A stretch of 64,000 nucleotides of DNA, from positions 1 through 64,000 of the forward strand of contig JBBIKC010000014.1 of assembly GCA_037445635.1 (NCBI GenBank), in the 5' to 3' direction. Both the position numbers and the translations under genes were made by a program. Below are positions 51,945 through 61,150 of the stretch, piece after piece (within the stretch, counting starts at the first letter, position 1; each line of letters begins with the position of its first letter). The DNA comes from JBFMCC01 sp037445635 (lineage in GTDB: Bacteria > Chloroflexota > Anaerolineae > Anaerolineales > Villigracilaceae). The notes under the pieces were generated by a model. That model was not told the origin of the DNA. It saw nothing but the letters and a program-made list of their open reading frames with translations, and did not search any database.

Positions 51945-52904
51945 ATGAAAAAGATGCTCGTAGTTATTAACCTGGTTGCCATCGCCGCCCTGGCGCTGGC
52001 AGCCTGCGGACAGCAGACACCCGTCCCGACCGAACCGCCTGCGACCGAGCCGCCGGCCACGCAACCTCCCGCGACCGAACCGCCCGCTCCCGCGGACCTG
52101 CTCGCGACAATTCTGGAGCGCGGTTACATCCTCGTTTCTACAGATCCAAACTATGCGCCGCAGTCCTTCCTCAACACCGAGGGAACTCGTCCCGCCGATA
52201 CGAAATGCCCCGACGATGCCTTGACCGCCGCAGAAATGCAGGGGTTTGACGTTGACGTGGCAAAGGCTATTGGCGATTTCCTCGGCGTGGAGACCTGCTT
52301 TGCAACCCCTGTATGGGAAATGATTACGGCCGGCGCCTGGGCTGATAAGTGGGACGTGAGCGTCGGCTCGATGACGATCACTCCAGAGCGCCAGGAAGTG
52401 CTGGACTTCAGTGTGCCGTACTACGGTACACCGGCAGTGGTCGCAGTCGGAAAGGATTCCGGCTTTACGTCGCTTGACGATCTGGCAGGCAAAGCGCTGT
52501 GCGCCGGCGCCTCCACAACCTACGAGGTCTGGCTCACCGGAGGCGATCTCGGCCCGAGCATAGCCGTATTTGCTCAACCTCCCGCCGGTGCGACGGTTGT
52601 TCCGCTCGAAACCGACCAGGAATGCGCCCAGGCTCTGGCGGCCGGCCGTGAAGACTTTGCGGGCTATGTCACGTCTGTGACCGTTGTCAATGAAAACATC
52701 GCCGCGGGTCTCCCGGTCATGCAGCTAGGCGAGCCGGTATTCACCGAGGTGCTTGCCGCCGCCTTCGACAGGTCGTCCAGCCTTGACACCACATCGCTAC
52801 GCGAGAAAGTAGACGAGCTGTTCACTGCCATGCACGCTGATGGCAGGCTGTCCGACCTCTCGATTCAATGGTTCGGCATTGACTTGACAAAAGTGGGCGA
52901 GTAG
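51945..52904 (+). CDS. Amino acid ABC transporter binding lipoprotein
   Basis: A 319-residue lipoprotein. Signal peptide with lipobox ALAAC, then a linker with several PPATE/PPATQ repeats, then a family 3 solute-binding domain (GYILVSTDPNYAPQSFL, MQGFDVDVAKAIGDFLGV, WDVSVGSMTITPERQEVLDFS, IQWFGIDLTKV). It captures polar amino acids outside the membrane. ATG chosen with GAGGAG ten bases upstream. It is followed by a hairpin and the permease gene. Confidence 0.92.
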   Translation: MKKMLVVINLVAIAALALAACGQQTPVPTEPPATEPPATQPPATEPPAPADLLATILERGYILVSTDPNYAPQSFLNTEGTRPADTKCPDDALTAAEMQGFDVDVAKAIGDFLGVETCFATPVWEMITAGAWADKWDVSVGSMTITPERQEVLDFSVPYYGTPAVVAVGKDSGFTSLDDLAGKALCAGASTTYEVWLTGGDLGPSIAVFAQPPAGATVVPLETDQECAQALAAGREDFAGYVTSVTVVNENIAAGLPVMQLGEPVFTEVLAAAFDRSSSLDTTSLREKVDELFTAMHADGRLSDLSIQWFGIDLTKVGE

Positions 52905-52919
52905 AAGCCCGATATACAT

Positions 52920-52948
52920 AAGGGAAGCGGCAGGACGCCGCTTCCCTT
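52920..52948 (+). terminator. Intercistronic hairpin after the binding-protein gene
   Basis: A perfect 12-bp stem (AAGGGAAGCGGC, 52920-52931; GCCGCTTCCCTT, 52937-52948) with loop AGGAC and only a short T tail. Such partial terminators let the binding protein be made in excess of the membrane parts. Confidence 0.75.
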
Positions 52949-52974
52949 GCCTTTCCAAGTCGAGGAACGTCGCG

Positions 52975-53940
52975 ATGAATATTACAAAGAAAGATGCCCC
53001 TGCGCAAAAGACGCAAGCGGATTTGCTGTACCAGGCGCAACAGCGAAAACTGCTTCAATTTCAAATAAAAGTGGTCATTTCCTGGATTGGCTTACTGGCG
53101 TTTTTACTCTTTCTATTCAGCGGCCTGGAGATTGAATCGAGCAATGGGGCTACGAGCATTTCATCCTGGAGTTTTCAGATGATCATCGAAAACAACCGGG
53201 AGGTGCGCACAAAGGTTGAGGAGGTCCTGTTCTCATTCCCATACGGGCTTCCAAACAAGGGTCTTGATATAACAACCATCGTCGTGGACAGTGAATTCAT
53301 TGAGGAAAATATTGATTTCATCGCCGCGGGTATTTTGCAGACCATACAGATTTCGGTTTACGCCATCCTGCTCGCCACAGGACTCGCTTTACTGGCTGCG
53401 CTCGGGCGGCTATCAACCAACCCGCTGATCTACTCACTGAGTACTTTTTATGTTTCACTCATTCGTGGAACACCGCTTTATCTCCAGATATTTTTCTTCT
53501 TCCTCGCACTCCCACAACTGGGAATTGTACTGAAAGGCCTGTGGGCTGGCGTCTTGGCGCTGGGACTCAACTATGGCGCGTACATGAGCGAAATCTTCCG
53601 GGCAGGCCTGAGTTCCGTTGGAAAGGGACAGCGCGAGGCGGCCATGGCGCTCGGCATGACCTCCGCGCAAACCATGCGGCGGATTGTCCTCCCCCAGGCG
53701 CTGCGGTTTGCCATTCCACCGACGGGAAACGAATTCATCGCCATGACCAAAGATTCGGCGCTTGTATCCGCTACAGGATTCGTGCATGAGTTAATGTGGC
53801 GCGCGACCAAAGTCGGCCGCGCCGAATTCCGAAACCTGGAAGCGCTGATCATGGCCGCCATTTTCTACTGGATCATGACCCTGGTCCTGACGTCGATCCA
53901 AAGCCGCGTGGAAGCACGGCTGGCCAAAGGAGACCGATGA
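52975..53940 (+). CDS. Amino acid ABC transporter permease
   Basis: A 321-residue HisM-type permease. An N-terminal part of about 110 residues with one helix precedes the usual core; the core has QTIQISVYAILLATGLALL, LIRGTPLYLQIFFFF, and the EAA loop GKGQREAAMALGMTSAQTMRRIVLPQALRFAIPP. The long N terminus is unusual. Its TGA overlaps the ATPase start. Confidence 0.92.
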   Translation: MNITKKDAPAQKTQADLLYQAQQRKLLQFQIKVVISWIGLLAFLLFLFSGLEIESSNGATSISSWSFQMIIENNREVRTKVEEVLFSFPYGLPNKGLDITTIVVDSEFIEENIDFIAAGILQTIQISVYAILLATGLALLAALGRLSTNPLIYSLSTFYVSLIRGTPLYLQIFFFFLALPQLGIVLKGLWAGVLALGLNYGAYMSEIFRAGLSSVGKGQREAAMALGMTSAQTMRRIVLPQALRFAIPPTGNEFIAMTKDSALVSATGFVHELMWRATKVGRAEFRNLEALIMAAIFYWIMTLVLTSIQSRVEARLAKGDR

Positions 53941-54704
53941 TCATGAGCGCGCCCATCATCAAACTCAGCAACCTGCAAAAATACTTTGGCCGCCTGCATG
54001 TGCTCAAGGGAATCAACCTCGAGGTCCAGCCGCGTGAAGTGGTCTGCATCATCGGGCGCAGCGGATCTGGGAAAAGCACCATGCTGCGTTGCATCAACTT
54101 CCTCGAAGAGCCTTCTGAAGGCGAGATCGAAATTCATGGGCTTAAAATTCCCGCAGGCGGAAAGGGCAAGGAGCATCAGAAACTCGTCCATGAAGCGCGC
54201 CTGTTGACGGGCATGGTCTTCCAGGAGTTCAACCTCTTCCCGCACATGAGCGTGCTCGAAAACGTGATGGAGGCACCAGTCATCGTCAAGGGCATGGACC
54301 GGGCCAAAGCGCGCGAGATCGCCGAAATGAACCTCGCCCGCGTCGGCATGCTGTTCAAGAAAGACGAATACCCCAACCGCCTCTCCGGCGGACAGAAACA
54401 ACGCGTCGCCATTGCACGCGCCCTCGCCATGGAGCCGAAAGTGATGCTCTTCGATGAGCCCACCTCCGCCCTCGATCCTGAACTGATCGGCGAGGTGCTC
54501 GAGGTGATGAAAGGTCTGGCTAAAGAAGGCACCACGATGCTGGTCGTCACGCACGAAATGGGCTTCGCGCGCGATGTGGCCGACCGCGTGGTCATCATGC
54601 ACGAGGGCGAACTGATCGAGGAGGGCACCCCGTCCGAGATCTTCACCCAGCCGCAACACGCACAGACCCGCGCCCTTCTGGAACGTTATCGGACAGCCCA
54701 ATAA
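53937..54704 (+). CDS. Amino acid ABC transporter ATPase
   Basis: A 255-residue ABC ATPase with IGRSGSGKSTMLRCINFLE (Walker A), VFQEFNLFPHMSV (Q loop), LSGGQKQRVAIARALAM (signature) and VMLFDEPTSALDPEL (Walker B). GlnQ/HisP-like. It completes the importer with the two genes before it. The start overlaps the permease stop (ATGA). Confidence 0.95.
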   Translation: MIMSAPIIKLSNLQKYFGRLHVLKGINLEVQPREVVCIIGRSGSGKSTMLRCINFLEEPSEGEIEIHGLKIPAGGKGKEHQKLVHEARLLTGMVFQEFNLFPHMSVLENVMEAPVIVKGMDRAKAREIAEMNLARVGMLFKKDEYPNRLSGGQKQRVAIARALAMEPKVMLFDEPTSALDPELIGEVLEVMKGLAKEGTTMLVVTHEMGFARDVADRVVIMHEGELIEEGTPSEIFTQPQHAQTRALLERYRTAQ

Positions 54705-54711
54705 CGCAAGC

Positions 54712-54742
54712 AGCGAGGCTGGATACGCCTCGCTGTTGTTTT
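54712..54742 (+). terminator. Terminator of the ABC operon
   Basis: AGCGAGGC (54712-54719) and GCCTCGCT (54727-54734) with a seven-base loop, then GTTGTTTT. It lies between convergent genes. Confidence 0.8.
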
Positions 54743-54754
54743 CCACAATCGGGT

Positions 54755-55162
54755 CTACAGAATATCGCTGGTCACTTCCCGCGCACAGCGGACGAAATCC
54801 AGCACAGTCGGCACACTGCGCATCATCACAGCCATGTTGCCCTGTACCTGCAATTTGCGGGTCATCATAGCCTGCATGGGGTCGAGTTTGCCGAGCAGGA
54901 TGCGCTTAATATTCTCATACGTGGCCGTCAGCACGAAAACTGCCTTTCGCTCGTTTACGTCGGAAAGCGCCGCCACACTGCGGCATTTTCCATGCCACAA
55001 GTCGAGATAAAAGATCATTCTCTCCTTGAGATTTCCTTCGGGCTGAATGACAATAGTAATATCCCCTTCCCATTTCCTGGCGACATCGGCATAACGCGCG
55101 TCGGTGTTCAACTTTTCTTCGAGGGATTTCAACCATTCCATGGACGGAAAGATCGGAGCCAT
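54755..55162 (-). CDS. SCP-2-like sterol/lipid-carrier-domain protein
   Basis: A 135-residue protein with the SCP-2 layout (WLKSLEEKLNTDARYADVARKWEGDI, VFVLTATYENIKRILLGKLDPMQAMMTRKLQVQGN). These proteins hold lipids or acyl groups; no enzyme activity expected. Convergent to the ABC operon. Confidence 0.85.
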   Translation of the reverse strand: MAPIFPSMEWLKSLEEKLNTDARYADVARKWEGDITIVIQPEGNLKERMIFYLDLWHGKCRSVAALSDVNERKAVFVLTATYENIKRILLGKLDPMQAMMTRKLQVQGNMAVMMRSVPTVLDFVRCAREVTSDIL

Positions 55163-55240
55163 TGGTCCTCCTTGCGAACGAGGTCGTTAAATTGTACCAC
55201 TTGCGCCCGGCTGGGGTAAAATCTGCACCAGGAGCAAGTC

Positions 55241-55759
55241 GTGAACGGAGGCGCTGTTTACTTCAACCATGGATTGGAGAGCGGTCCGTGGGGCGACAAG
55301 ATCACGCGCCTGGCCGAGATTGCCCGCGCGAAAAAACTCCTCGTCGAGAGCATTGACTACAGCGGCGTGCGGGACCCAAACCGGCGCGTGGACATGCTGC
55401 TGGCATCGGACGCCGGCAGGCACAGGCCGCTTGTCCTGGTGGGATCGAGCATGGGGTCGTACGTGGCGGCGGCCGCGTCCGCCTCGCTCCGACCGAGGGG
55501 CCTGTTCCTGCTCGCCCCGGCATTCTACGTCCCCGGCTTTCCGATCCAGGAACCCGTCCCGCACGCCGACCTGGTTGCCCTGATTCACGGCTGGGAAGAC
55601 GACCTGATCCCCGTCGAAAACAGTGTCCGCTACGCGCGCAAATTCGAAGCGACTCTGCATCTCGTGCACAGCGATCACCGCCTGAGCAGCCAATTACCGC
55701 TGATTGCCTCGCTCTTCGACGCGTTTTTGAACAAAGTACTTCAGGGCGAATACGAATGA
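55241..55759 (+). CDS. Alpha/beta hydrolase, YqiA-like
   Basis: A 172-residue small hydrolase. FNHGLESGPWGDK starts the fold; the nucleophile is in LVGSSMGSYVAAA; the Asp and His appear in HGWEDDLIP and HSDHRLS. Substrate unknown. GTG start with AGGAG seven bases upstream. Its stop overlaps the histidine kinase start. Confidence 0.82.
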   Translation: MNGGAVYFNHGLESGPWGDKITRLAEIARAKKLLVESIDYSGVRDPNRRVDMLLASDAGRHRPLVLVGSSMGSYVAAAASASLRPRGLFLLAPAFYVPGFPIQEPVPHADLVALIHGWEDDLIPVENSVRYARKFEATLHLVHSDHRLSSQLPLIASLFDAFLNKVLQGEYE

Positions 55760-58416
55760 GACCAGCAACACGGGGAACTCGAATCTTGGAACGCATCAGG
55801 GAATTTTTCTCGCCGCCCCTGTTTTCAGACGACACAAAAGCGCGCCGTGCAAAATTATTGAGCCATATTCTCAATGCACACTTCGCTGTGGCGCTGAGTT
55901 TTGGCCTGCTCTACCCACTACGAACCCGGGAGAATTGGCCTCTTGCGCTCGTCGCTCTCGCCACCTGCATCCCCGTGCTTGGATTGCGCGTCCTCCTGCA
56001 CCGGGGACAGGTCACACTGCCCGCTTTCCTTTTCCTGCTGTTTCAGGCATTGACCCTTCCGCTGGCGGCATTCTTTCTCGGCCGCGCCAACAGCACAAGT
56101 GCATTAACAGCCTTTCAAAGCGTGATCATCGTCATGGCCGGCCTGTTGATCGGCGGCAGGGGGGCATTCGGTTTCGCGGCGTTCAACCTGCTGGCAAACG
56201 GCACATTGCTATACGCGGAAGCGCGGGGATTCTACAGCGTGAACAACATCCCCCCAGACTCAGGCAACAGCCTCATTATTCAAGCGGTCACCTTCACGAC
56301 CATCGCGGCCGTGCTGGCGGTCGCAAACCGATCCGTCCGCGAAGCGTTTGCCCAGGCGGGCAGTGAACTCGAAAAGCATCGGGCGACACAGGGAGAACTC
56401 GCCCGGGCGACCGCCACACTGCGCGCCGTCCTGGATGCGCTCCCGGATGCGATCTTTCGCATCTCTGAGTCGGGTGAAATTCAAGATTACATTCCTGCAA
56501 AAGGGTTCAAACCCCTCGTGCCGCCCGAAGAATTCATGGGCAGGCCTCTCGGAGAGTTCCTCCCGCCCGACGTGACTCGAGCCGCCATGCGGACAATCCG
56601 GCTGGCGCTCGGGAACAAACGAACCGAGGCCTTTGAATATCAACTGCCGAGGGACGGCAAGCCTGCCTATTTCGAGGCGCGGGTCGTGCCGATGGACAAG
56701 ACGACTGTCCTGACGATCGTTCGGGATGTCAGCGGACGGGTCCAAACAGACGCCGACCGCGAAGCCATGCTCAAAGTGCTGGCGCGGCGCAGTGCGTACC
56801 TGCGAATCGCCAGCGAGGTTGCAAAGTCCTACAGCAGGATCCTGGACCCAAATGCGCTGATAGAGCAGGCAGTTAATTTGATCCAGGAGGGCTTCGGGCT
56901 TTATTATGCCGGCCTCTTCCTCGTGGACGAAGCGGGACAGCAGGCCGTCCTGAGGGCGGGCAGCGGCGAAGCGGGGAAAAAGATGCTGGCGGAGGGCCAC
57001 GCCCTTCGCTTGGATGAACCCTCCATGGTGGCATGGTGCATCCAGAACAATCAGGCGCGCGTCGCTCAACAGGCGCAACTGGATGATGTGCGCCATGTCA
57101 ACCCGCATCTTCCCCTGACGCGATCCGAGGTCGCTTTACCGCTGGTCAGCCGCGGACAGGTGGTCGGCGCTCTGACTGTACAGGACACGGACGAAAACGC
57201 ATTTACCGACGAGGACATCATTGCCCTGCAGACCATGAGCGATCAGCTGGTGATTGCCCTGGAGAACGCCCGGCTGTTCGAGGCGGCGCGGAGCGAACTC
57301 ATCGAACGACAGCGGGCCGAACACGAACTGCAACAGGAACGGGATTTTGCCGTGCAAGTGATGAACACCCTGGGACAGGGGGTGACGGTAACCGATGAGA
57401 ACGGTAATTTCGAATATGTAAATCCGGCTTATGCAAACCTGGTTGGATATCCTGCCGCCCAAATGCTCGGAAAGAACCCGGCCGAATTCGCTCACCCGGA
57501 CGATAGGCATTTGCTCGAGGACGTCCGGGAACCTCGCCGGGGAGGCAGGGTCACTTCTTACGAAATCCGCTTAATTCGAGCCGACGGGAATATTGCTCAT
57601 GCATTAATAACCGACGTGCCGAGATACCGCGATTCCGAGATCGCAGGTTCGATTGCCGTGGTCACCGATTTAACCGAACAGAAGCGCAACCAGGAGGAAC
57701 GTGAAATCCTCATCAAGGAACTCGAGGCAAAGAACGCGGAATTGGAACGCTTCACCTACACCGTCTCGCACGATCTGAAGAGTCCGCTCATCACGATCCG
57801 CGGCTTTCTGGGCTACCTCGAACAGGACGCCCTGAGCCGCAGCACGGATCGCCTCGAGGATGACATGAAAAGGATCGCGGGGGCAGTGGACAAGATGCAG
57901 CGCCTGCTCGACGACCTGCTGGAACTGTCGCGCGTTGGCCGCCTGATGAACCCTCCGCAGGAAGTCCCGTTCGAGACGATCGTGCGCGACGCCCTCAGCC
58001 TGGTCGAGGGTCAATTGGCTGCGCGTCGCATCCAGGTCGAGGTGGGAAGCGGATTGCCGAAGGTCAACGTGGACCGCGCCCGCATGACCGAGGTCATGCA
58101 GAATCTGTTGGATAACGCCGCTAAATTCATGGGGGACCAGCCGGAGCCCAGGGTCGAGATCGGCGCGCTCGAGACCGCTGAGGGATACAGGTTCTTCGTC
58201 CGCGACAACGGAATCGGGATCGAGCCACAATATCACGAACGCGTCTTCGGCCTGTTCAACAAATTAGACGCGCGAACGGAGGGAACGGGCGTGGGGCTTT
58301 CCCTTGTCCGGCGGATCATCGAGGTGCACGGCGGCAGGATCTGGCTCGAATCGGAGGGCGCGGGAAAAGGGACGACTTTCTGGTTCACCCTCGCGAAAGG
58401 CGAAGGGAAAGTATAA
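55756..58416 (+). CDS. Multi-domain sensor histidine kinase
   Basis: An 886-residue kinase. Helices at about residues 30-195 form a membrane sensor; then PAS (215-330), GAF (345-510), PAS (525-645), HisKA with FTYTVSHDLKSPLITIRGF (phospho-His about 669) and HATPase with LLDNAAKF, DNGIGI and GTGVGLSLVRRI. The domain order from GAF on resembles phytochrome-type kinases, but there is no chromophore Cys pattern visible. The receiver 44 bases downstream is the probable partner. Confidence 0.9.
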   Translation: MRPATRGTRILERIREFFSPPLFSDDTKARRAKLLSHILNAHFAVALSFGLLYPLRTRENWPLALVALATCIPVLGLRVLLHRGQVTLPAFLFLLFQALTLPLAAFFLGRANSTSALTAFQSVIIVMAGLLIGGRGAFGFAAFNLLANGTLLYAEARGFYSVNNIPPDSGNSLIIQAVTFTTIAAVLAVANRSVREAFAQAGSELEKHRATQGELARATATLRAVLDALPDAIFRISESGEIQDYIPAKGFKPLVPPEEFMGRPLGEFLPPDVTRAAMRTIRLALGNKRTEAFEYQLPRDGKPAYFEARVVPMDKTTVLTIVRDVSGRVQTDADREAMLKVLARRSAYLRIASEVAKSYSRILDPNALIEQAVNLIQEGFGLYYAGLFLVDEAGQQAVLRAGSGEAGKKMLAEGHALRLDEPSMVAWCIQNNQARVAQQAQLDDVRHVNPHLPLTRSEVALPLVSRGQVVGALTVQDTDENAFTDEDIIALQTMSDQLVIALENARLFEAARSELIERQRAEHELQQERDFAVQVMNTLGQGVTVTDENGNFEYVNPAYANLVGYPAAQMLGKNPAEFAHPDDRHLLEDVREPRRGGRVTSYEIRLIRADGNIAHALITDVPRYRDSEIAGSIAVVTDLTEQKRNQEEREILIKELEAKNAELERFTYTVSHDLKSPLITIRGFLGYLEQDALSRSTDRLEDDMKRIAGAVDKMQRLLDDLLELSRVGRLMNPPQEVPFETIVRDALSLVEGQLAARRIQVEVGSGLPKVNVDRARMTEVMQNLLDNAAKFMGDQPEPRVEIGALETAEGYRFFVRDNGIGIEPQYHERVFGLFNKLDARTEGTGVGLSLVRRIIEVHGGRIWLESEGAGKGTTFWFTLAKGEGKV

Positions 58417-58460
58417 TCGTGTAAACAGACCTTTTTCATCGGCAGGCAACGGAGGCCAAG

Positions 58461-58910
58461 ATGATCGGAGAGCCGGTCAGGGTTTTGTTGGTGGAAGACA
58501 ATGACGATCATGCCGAGCTGATTATCCGTCAGCTTGCCGATCACCGCGTCGCCAATAAATTGATCCACCTCACCGACGGGCAGGAGGCATTGGATTATCT
58601 CTACCGGCGGGAAAAATATACCGACCCCGCATCCAGTCCCCGCCCGCACGTGATCTTCCTGGACCTGCGCCTGCCGCGCGTAGACGGGCTGGAGGTGCTC
58701 CGGATTCTCAAGGAGTCCGAGGATCTGCGCGTGATTCCCGTTGTCATTCTCACCACCTCCGAAAGTGAACAAGATGTGTCCGGCGCGTATAGTAATCACG
58801 TAAACAGTTATGTGGTGAAGCCGGTGGACTTTCAAAAATTCCAAAAACTGATGGACGACCTGGGCTTTTACTGGATGAGCTGGAACATGGTGCAAAAGGA
58901 TCTCCCCTGA
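58461..58910 (+). CDS. Rcp1-like single-domain response regulator
   Basis: A 149-residue receiver with E12-D13, phospho-acceptor D68 (in FLDLRLPRVDG), T98/T99 and K120. The insertion between strand and helix (YLYRREKYTDPASSPRP) is typical of the Rcp1 group that pairs with phytochrome-like kinases. Between the kinase and the HD-GYP gene, so probably part of one relay. Confidence 0.9.
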   Translation: MIGEPVRVLLVEDNDDHAELIIRQLADHRVANKLIHLTDGQEALDYLYRREKYTDPASSPRPHVIFLDLRLPRVDGLEVLRILKESEDLRVIPVVILTTSESEQDVSGAYSNHVNSYVVKPVDFQKFQKLMDDLGFYWMSWNMVQKDLP

Positions 58911-58928
58911 CCGCGATGAAACCGATCC

Positions 58929-60935
58929 ATGGCAGAAGATAAACCAATCGAAATATTACTCGTAGAGGACGAGTCCGCACACGCAGCACTGGTGGCGCGC
59001 GCATTCGAGACGCGTGGGCGGGAATATAGATTGCTTGTGGCGCAGACGATTGCGGAAGCGCGCACACTGCTGAAGGGCAGTTCTCCGTCGCTGATCATCA
59101 CCGACTGGCGCCTGCCGGATGGCGAGGGGACGGAACTCATTCACTCGCGCGACGAGAGAGAGGAGATTCCCGTTATCGTTATGACCAGCCATGGCAACGA
59201 GCGCGTCGCCGTGGATGCCATCAAAGCCGGCGCACTGGATTACGTGGTCAAATCGGATACTGCGCTGGCGGAGATGACACACATTGCGGAGCGCGCCCTG
59301 CGGGAATGGGGACATAGGATCCAGCGCTTGCGCGCGGAAGAGGAACTCGAACGGCGCGTCTCCGAACTGGAGACCATCAACCGCGTGTCCAAGGCCATGC
59401 GCACCGCGGACAGCCTGGGGGAGATGATCCCGAACCTGTTGGATGAAACGCTCTCGATTCTGCAAGCTCCCGCGGGCATTTTCTGGTTGTACGAACCTGC
59501 CACACAAAAATTGAACCAGATTCTAGCCCGCGGCGAATTTGCCAGGATCGAAGGCGAACCGCTTGCGCCGGGCGAGGGGATCCCCGGCCGGGTGTTCGTC
59601 AGCGGCCGGCCGCACATCACAGAAGAGATTTGCAGCGACCCGCTGTCCACCGCCAGGAGTTGTAAACAGATGCCTCCCGGCTGGGGCGGAATCTGCCTGC
59701 CGATCCGCACCTCACAGGAGATAATCGGCGTGCTCATGGTCGGCTTCCAATCCCCGCGCAAATTCAGCGACAGCCAGGTCGGCCTCCTGAACACGCTGGC
59801 GGAGATCGCGGGAAACGCCATCCACCGCACGCACCTGCACGAACAGCGCGAACGCGGATTTCGCCGCATGGCCGCCCTGCGCGCCATTGACCAGGCCATT
59901 ACATCCAACACAGACTTGAATCTGACCCTGAACATCCTGGCCCACCACGCGAAGACACAACTCGGAGTAGACGCGGTCGCCATCATGCGGTTGAACCCCC
60001 ACTCCAACATGCTGGAGTTCGCCGCGGGGCACGGATTCAGCCACCCGGCAGGCGTACCTTGCGCCCCCACGCGCGTTGGAGACGGGTATGCCGGCCTGGC
60101 CGTTCTGGAAAGAAGGCCTATCTTCGCGCCGGACCTGAAAAAAAGCGCCCTCCCCGGCGTGCATCCCGAACTATCCACCACAGAGTTATTCCAGGCATAT
60201 CACGTGATTCCGCTGATCATCAAGGGACAGGTGAAAGGCGTGCTGGAAGCGTTCCACCGCTCCCCCTTCCAGCCAGACGCGGAATGGGCAAACTTCTTTG
60301 AATCCCTTGCCGGGCAGGCGGCCATCGCCATAGACAACGCAGACCTGTTCGAGGGCGTCCAGCGCACCAACATGGAATTAATCCTCGCCTACGATGCCAC
60401 CATCGAGGGCTGGTCGCGCGCGCTCGACCTGCGCGACCGAGAGACCGAGGGTCATACCCAGCGCGTCACCGAAATGACGATCAAACTGGCAACCATCATG
60501 GGCATCAGCGGCGAGGAGATTATCCACATCCGCCGCGGCGCGCTCCTGCACGACATCGGCAAGATGGGCATTCCCGACAATCTGCTCCTGAAAACGGGCC
60601 CGCTGACCGATAACGAATGGGGCGAGATGCGCAAGCATCCAATTTACGCGTACGAAATGCTCTCGCCCATCTCCTACCTGCGCCCTGCCCTCGAAATCCC
60701 GTATTGCCACCACGAGCGATGGGATGGCACTGGATATCCGCGCGGCCTGAAAGGCGAACGCATCCCGCTTTCGGCCCGCATCTTCGCCGTGGTGGACGTT
60801 TGGGACGCGCTGTGTTCCGACCGCCCCTACCGCCGCGCCTGGTCCCGCGAAAAGGCTCTGGAATATCTCACGGAAAACAGCGGGACTCACTTCGACCCGG
60901 CAGTGGTCAACGCCTTCAAGCGCATGATCAGCTGA
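58929..60935 (+). CDS. Response regulator with two GAF domains and HD-GYP output
   Basis: A 668-residue protein: receiver (residues 5-125; ILLVEDE, TDWRLPDGEG), coiled linker, GAF (150-310), GAF (325-490) and HD-GYP (500-660) with LLHDIGKMGIPD, HHERWDGTGYPRGL and SARIFAVVDVWDAL. HD-GYP enzymes hydrolyse cyclic di-GMP, so the relay starting with the kinase at 55.8 kb could control this messenger. The metal and GYP residues are intact. Confidence 0.92.
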   Translation: MAEDKPIEILLVEDESAHAALVARAFETRGREYRLLVAQTIAEARTLLKGSSPSLIITDWRLPDGEGTELIHSRDEREEIPVIVMTSHGNERVAVDAIKAGALDYVVKSDTALAEMTHIAERALREWGHRIQRLRAEEELERRVSELETINRVSKAMRTADSLGEMIPNLLDETLSILQAPAGIFWLYEPATQKLNQILARGEFARIEGEPLAPGEGIPGRVFVSGRPHITEEICSDPLSTARSCKQMPPGWGGICLPIRTSQEIIGVLMVGFQSPRKFSDSQVGLLNTLAEIAGNAIHRTHLHEQRERGFRRMAALRAIDQAITSNTDLNLTLNILAHHAKTQLGVDAVAIMRLNPHSNMLEFAAGHGFSHPAGVPCAPTRVGDGYAGLAVLERRPIFAPDLKKSALPGVHPELSTTELFQAYHVIPLIIKGQVKGVLEAFHRSPFQPDAEWANFFESLAGQAAIAIDNADLFEGVQRTNMELILAYDATIEGWSRALDLRDRETEGHTQRVTEMTIKLATIMGISGEEIIHIRRGALLHDIGKMGIPDNLLLKTGPLTDNEWGEMRKHPIYAYEMLSPISYLRPALEIPYCHHERWDGTGYPRGLKGERIPLSARIFAVVDVWDALCSDRPYRRAWSREKALEYLTENSGTHFDPAVVNAFKRMIS

Positions 60936-60967
60936 AAAAAAGAACTCCCGCTATATCGGGAGTTCTT
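60935..60967 (-). terminator. Terminator of the tRNA-Leu transcript
   Basis: On the minus strand the 11-bp stem AAGAACTCCCG/CGGGAGTTCTT (arms 60957-60967 and 60940-60950, loop of six) is followed by a run of T. It starts at the last base of the tRNA CCA end. Confidence 0.9.
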
Positions 60968-61051
60968 GGTGCGCTGGGAGGGACTTGAACCCTCACGCCT
61001 TGCGGCACATGGCCCTCAACCATGCCTGTCTGCCAATTCCAGCACCAGCGC
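60967..61051 (-). tRNA. tRNA-Leu (GAG)
   Basis: An 85-base class II tRNA with CCA encoded. Acceptor GCGCTGG pairs with CCAGCGC, followed by A and CCA. Anticodon stem CATGG/CCATG holds the loop TTGAGGG; anticodon GAG is at 61015-61017. The long variable arm contains CCGCAAGG, and the T arm is AGGG-TTCAAGT-CCCT. Anticodon, GGTTGG-like D loop and long arm all fit leucine (codons CUC and CUU). Confidence 0.96.
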
Positions 61052-61062
61052 GGGCAGGTGGT

Positions 61063-61090
61063 ATTATAATCACGAACAAAGTATTGTCAA
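61063..61090 (-). promoter_or_regulatory. Consensus promoter of tRNA-Leu
   Basis: On the minus strand TTGACA (61085-61090) and TATAAT (61063-61068) with a 16-base spacer, both perfect consensus boxes. The tRNA begins 12 bases beyond the -10 box. Confidence 0.9.
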
Positions 61091-61103
61091 GCAACTTCGC
61101 CCA

Positions 61104-61136
61104 GGAAACCAGGTTTCTCGATGAAACCTGGTTTCC
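61104..61136. repeat. Perfect inverted repeat upstream of plsX
   Basis: GGAAACCAGGTTTC and GAAACCTGGTTTCC around TCGAT, a 14-bp stem. Same general form as 15882-15930. It ends four bases before the AGGAG of plsX. Confidence 0.75.
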
Positions 61137-61150
61137 GAACAGGAGATTCG

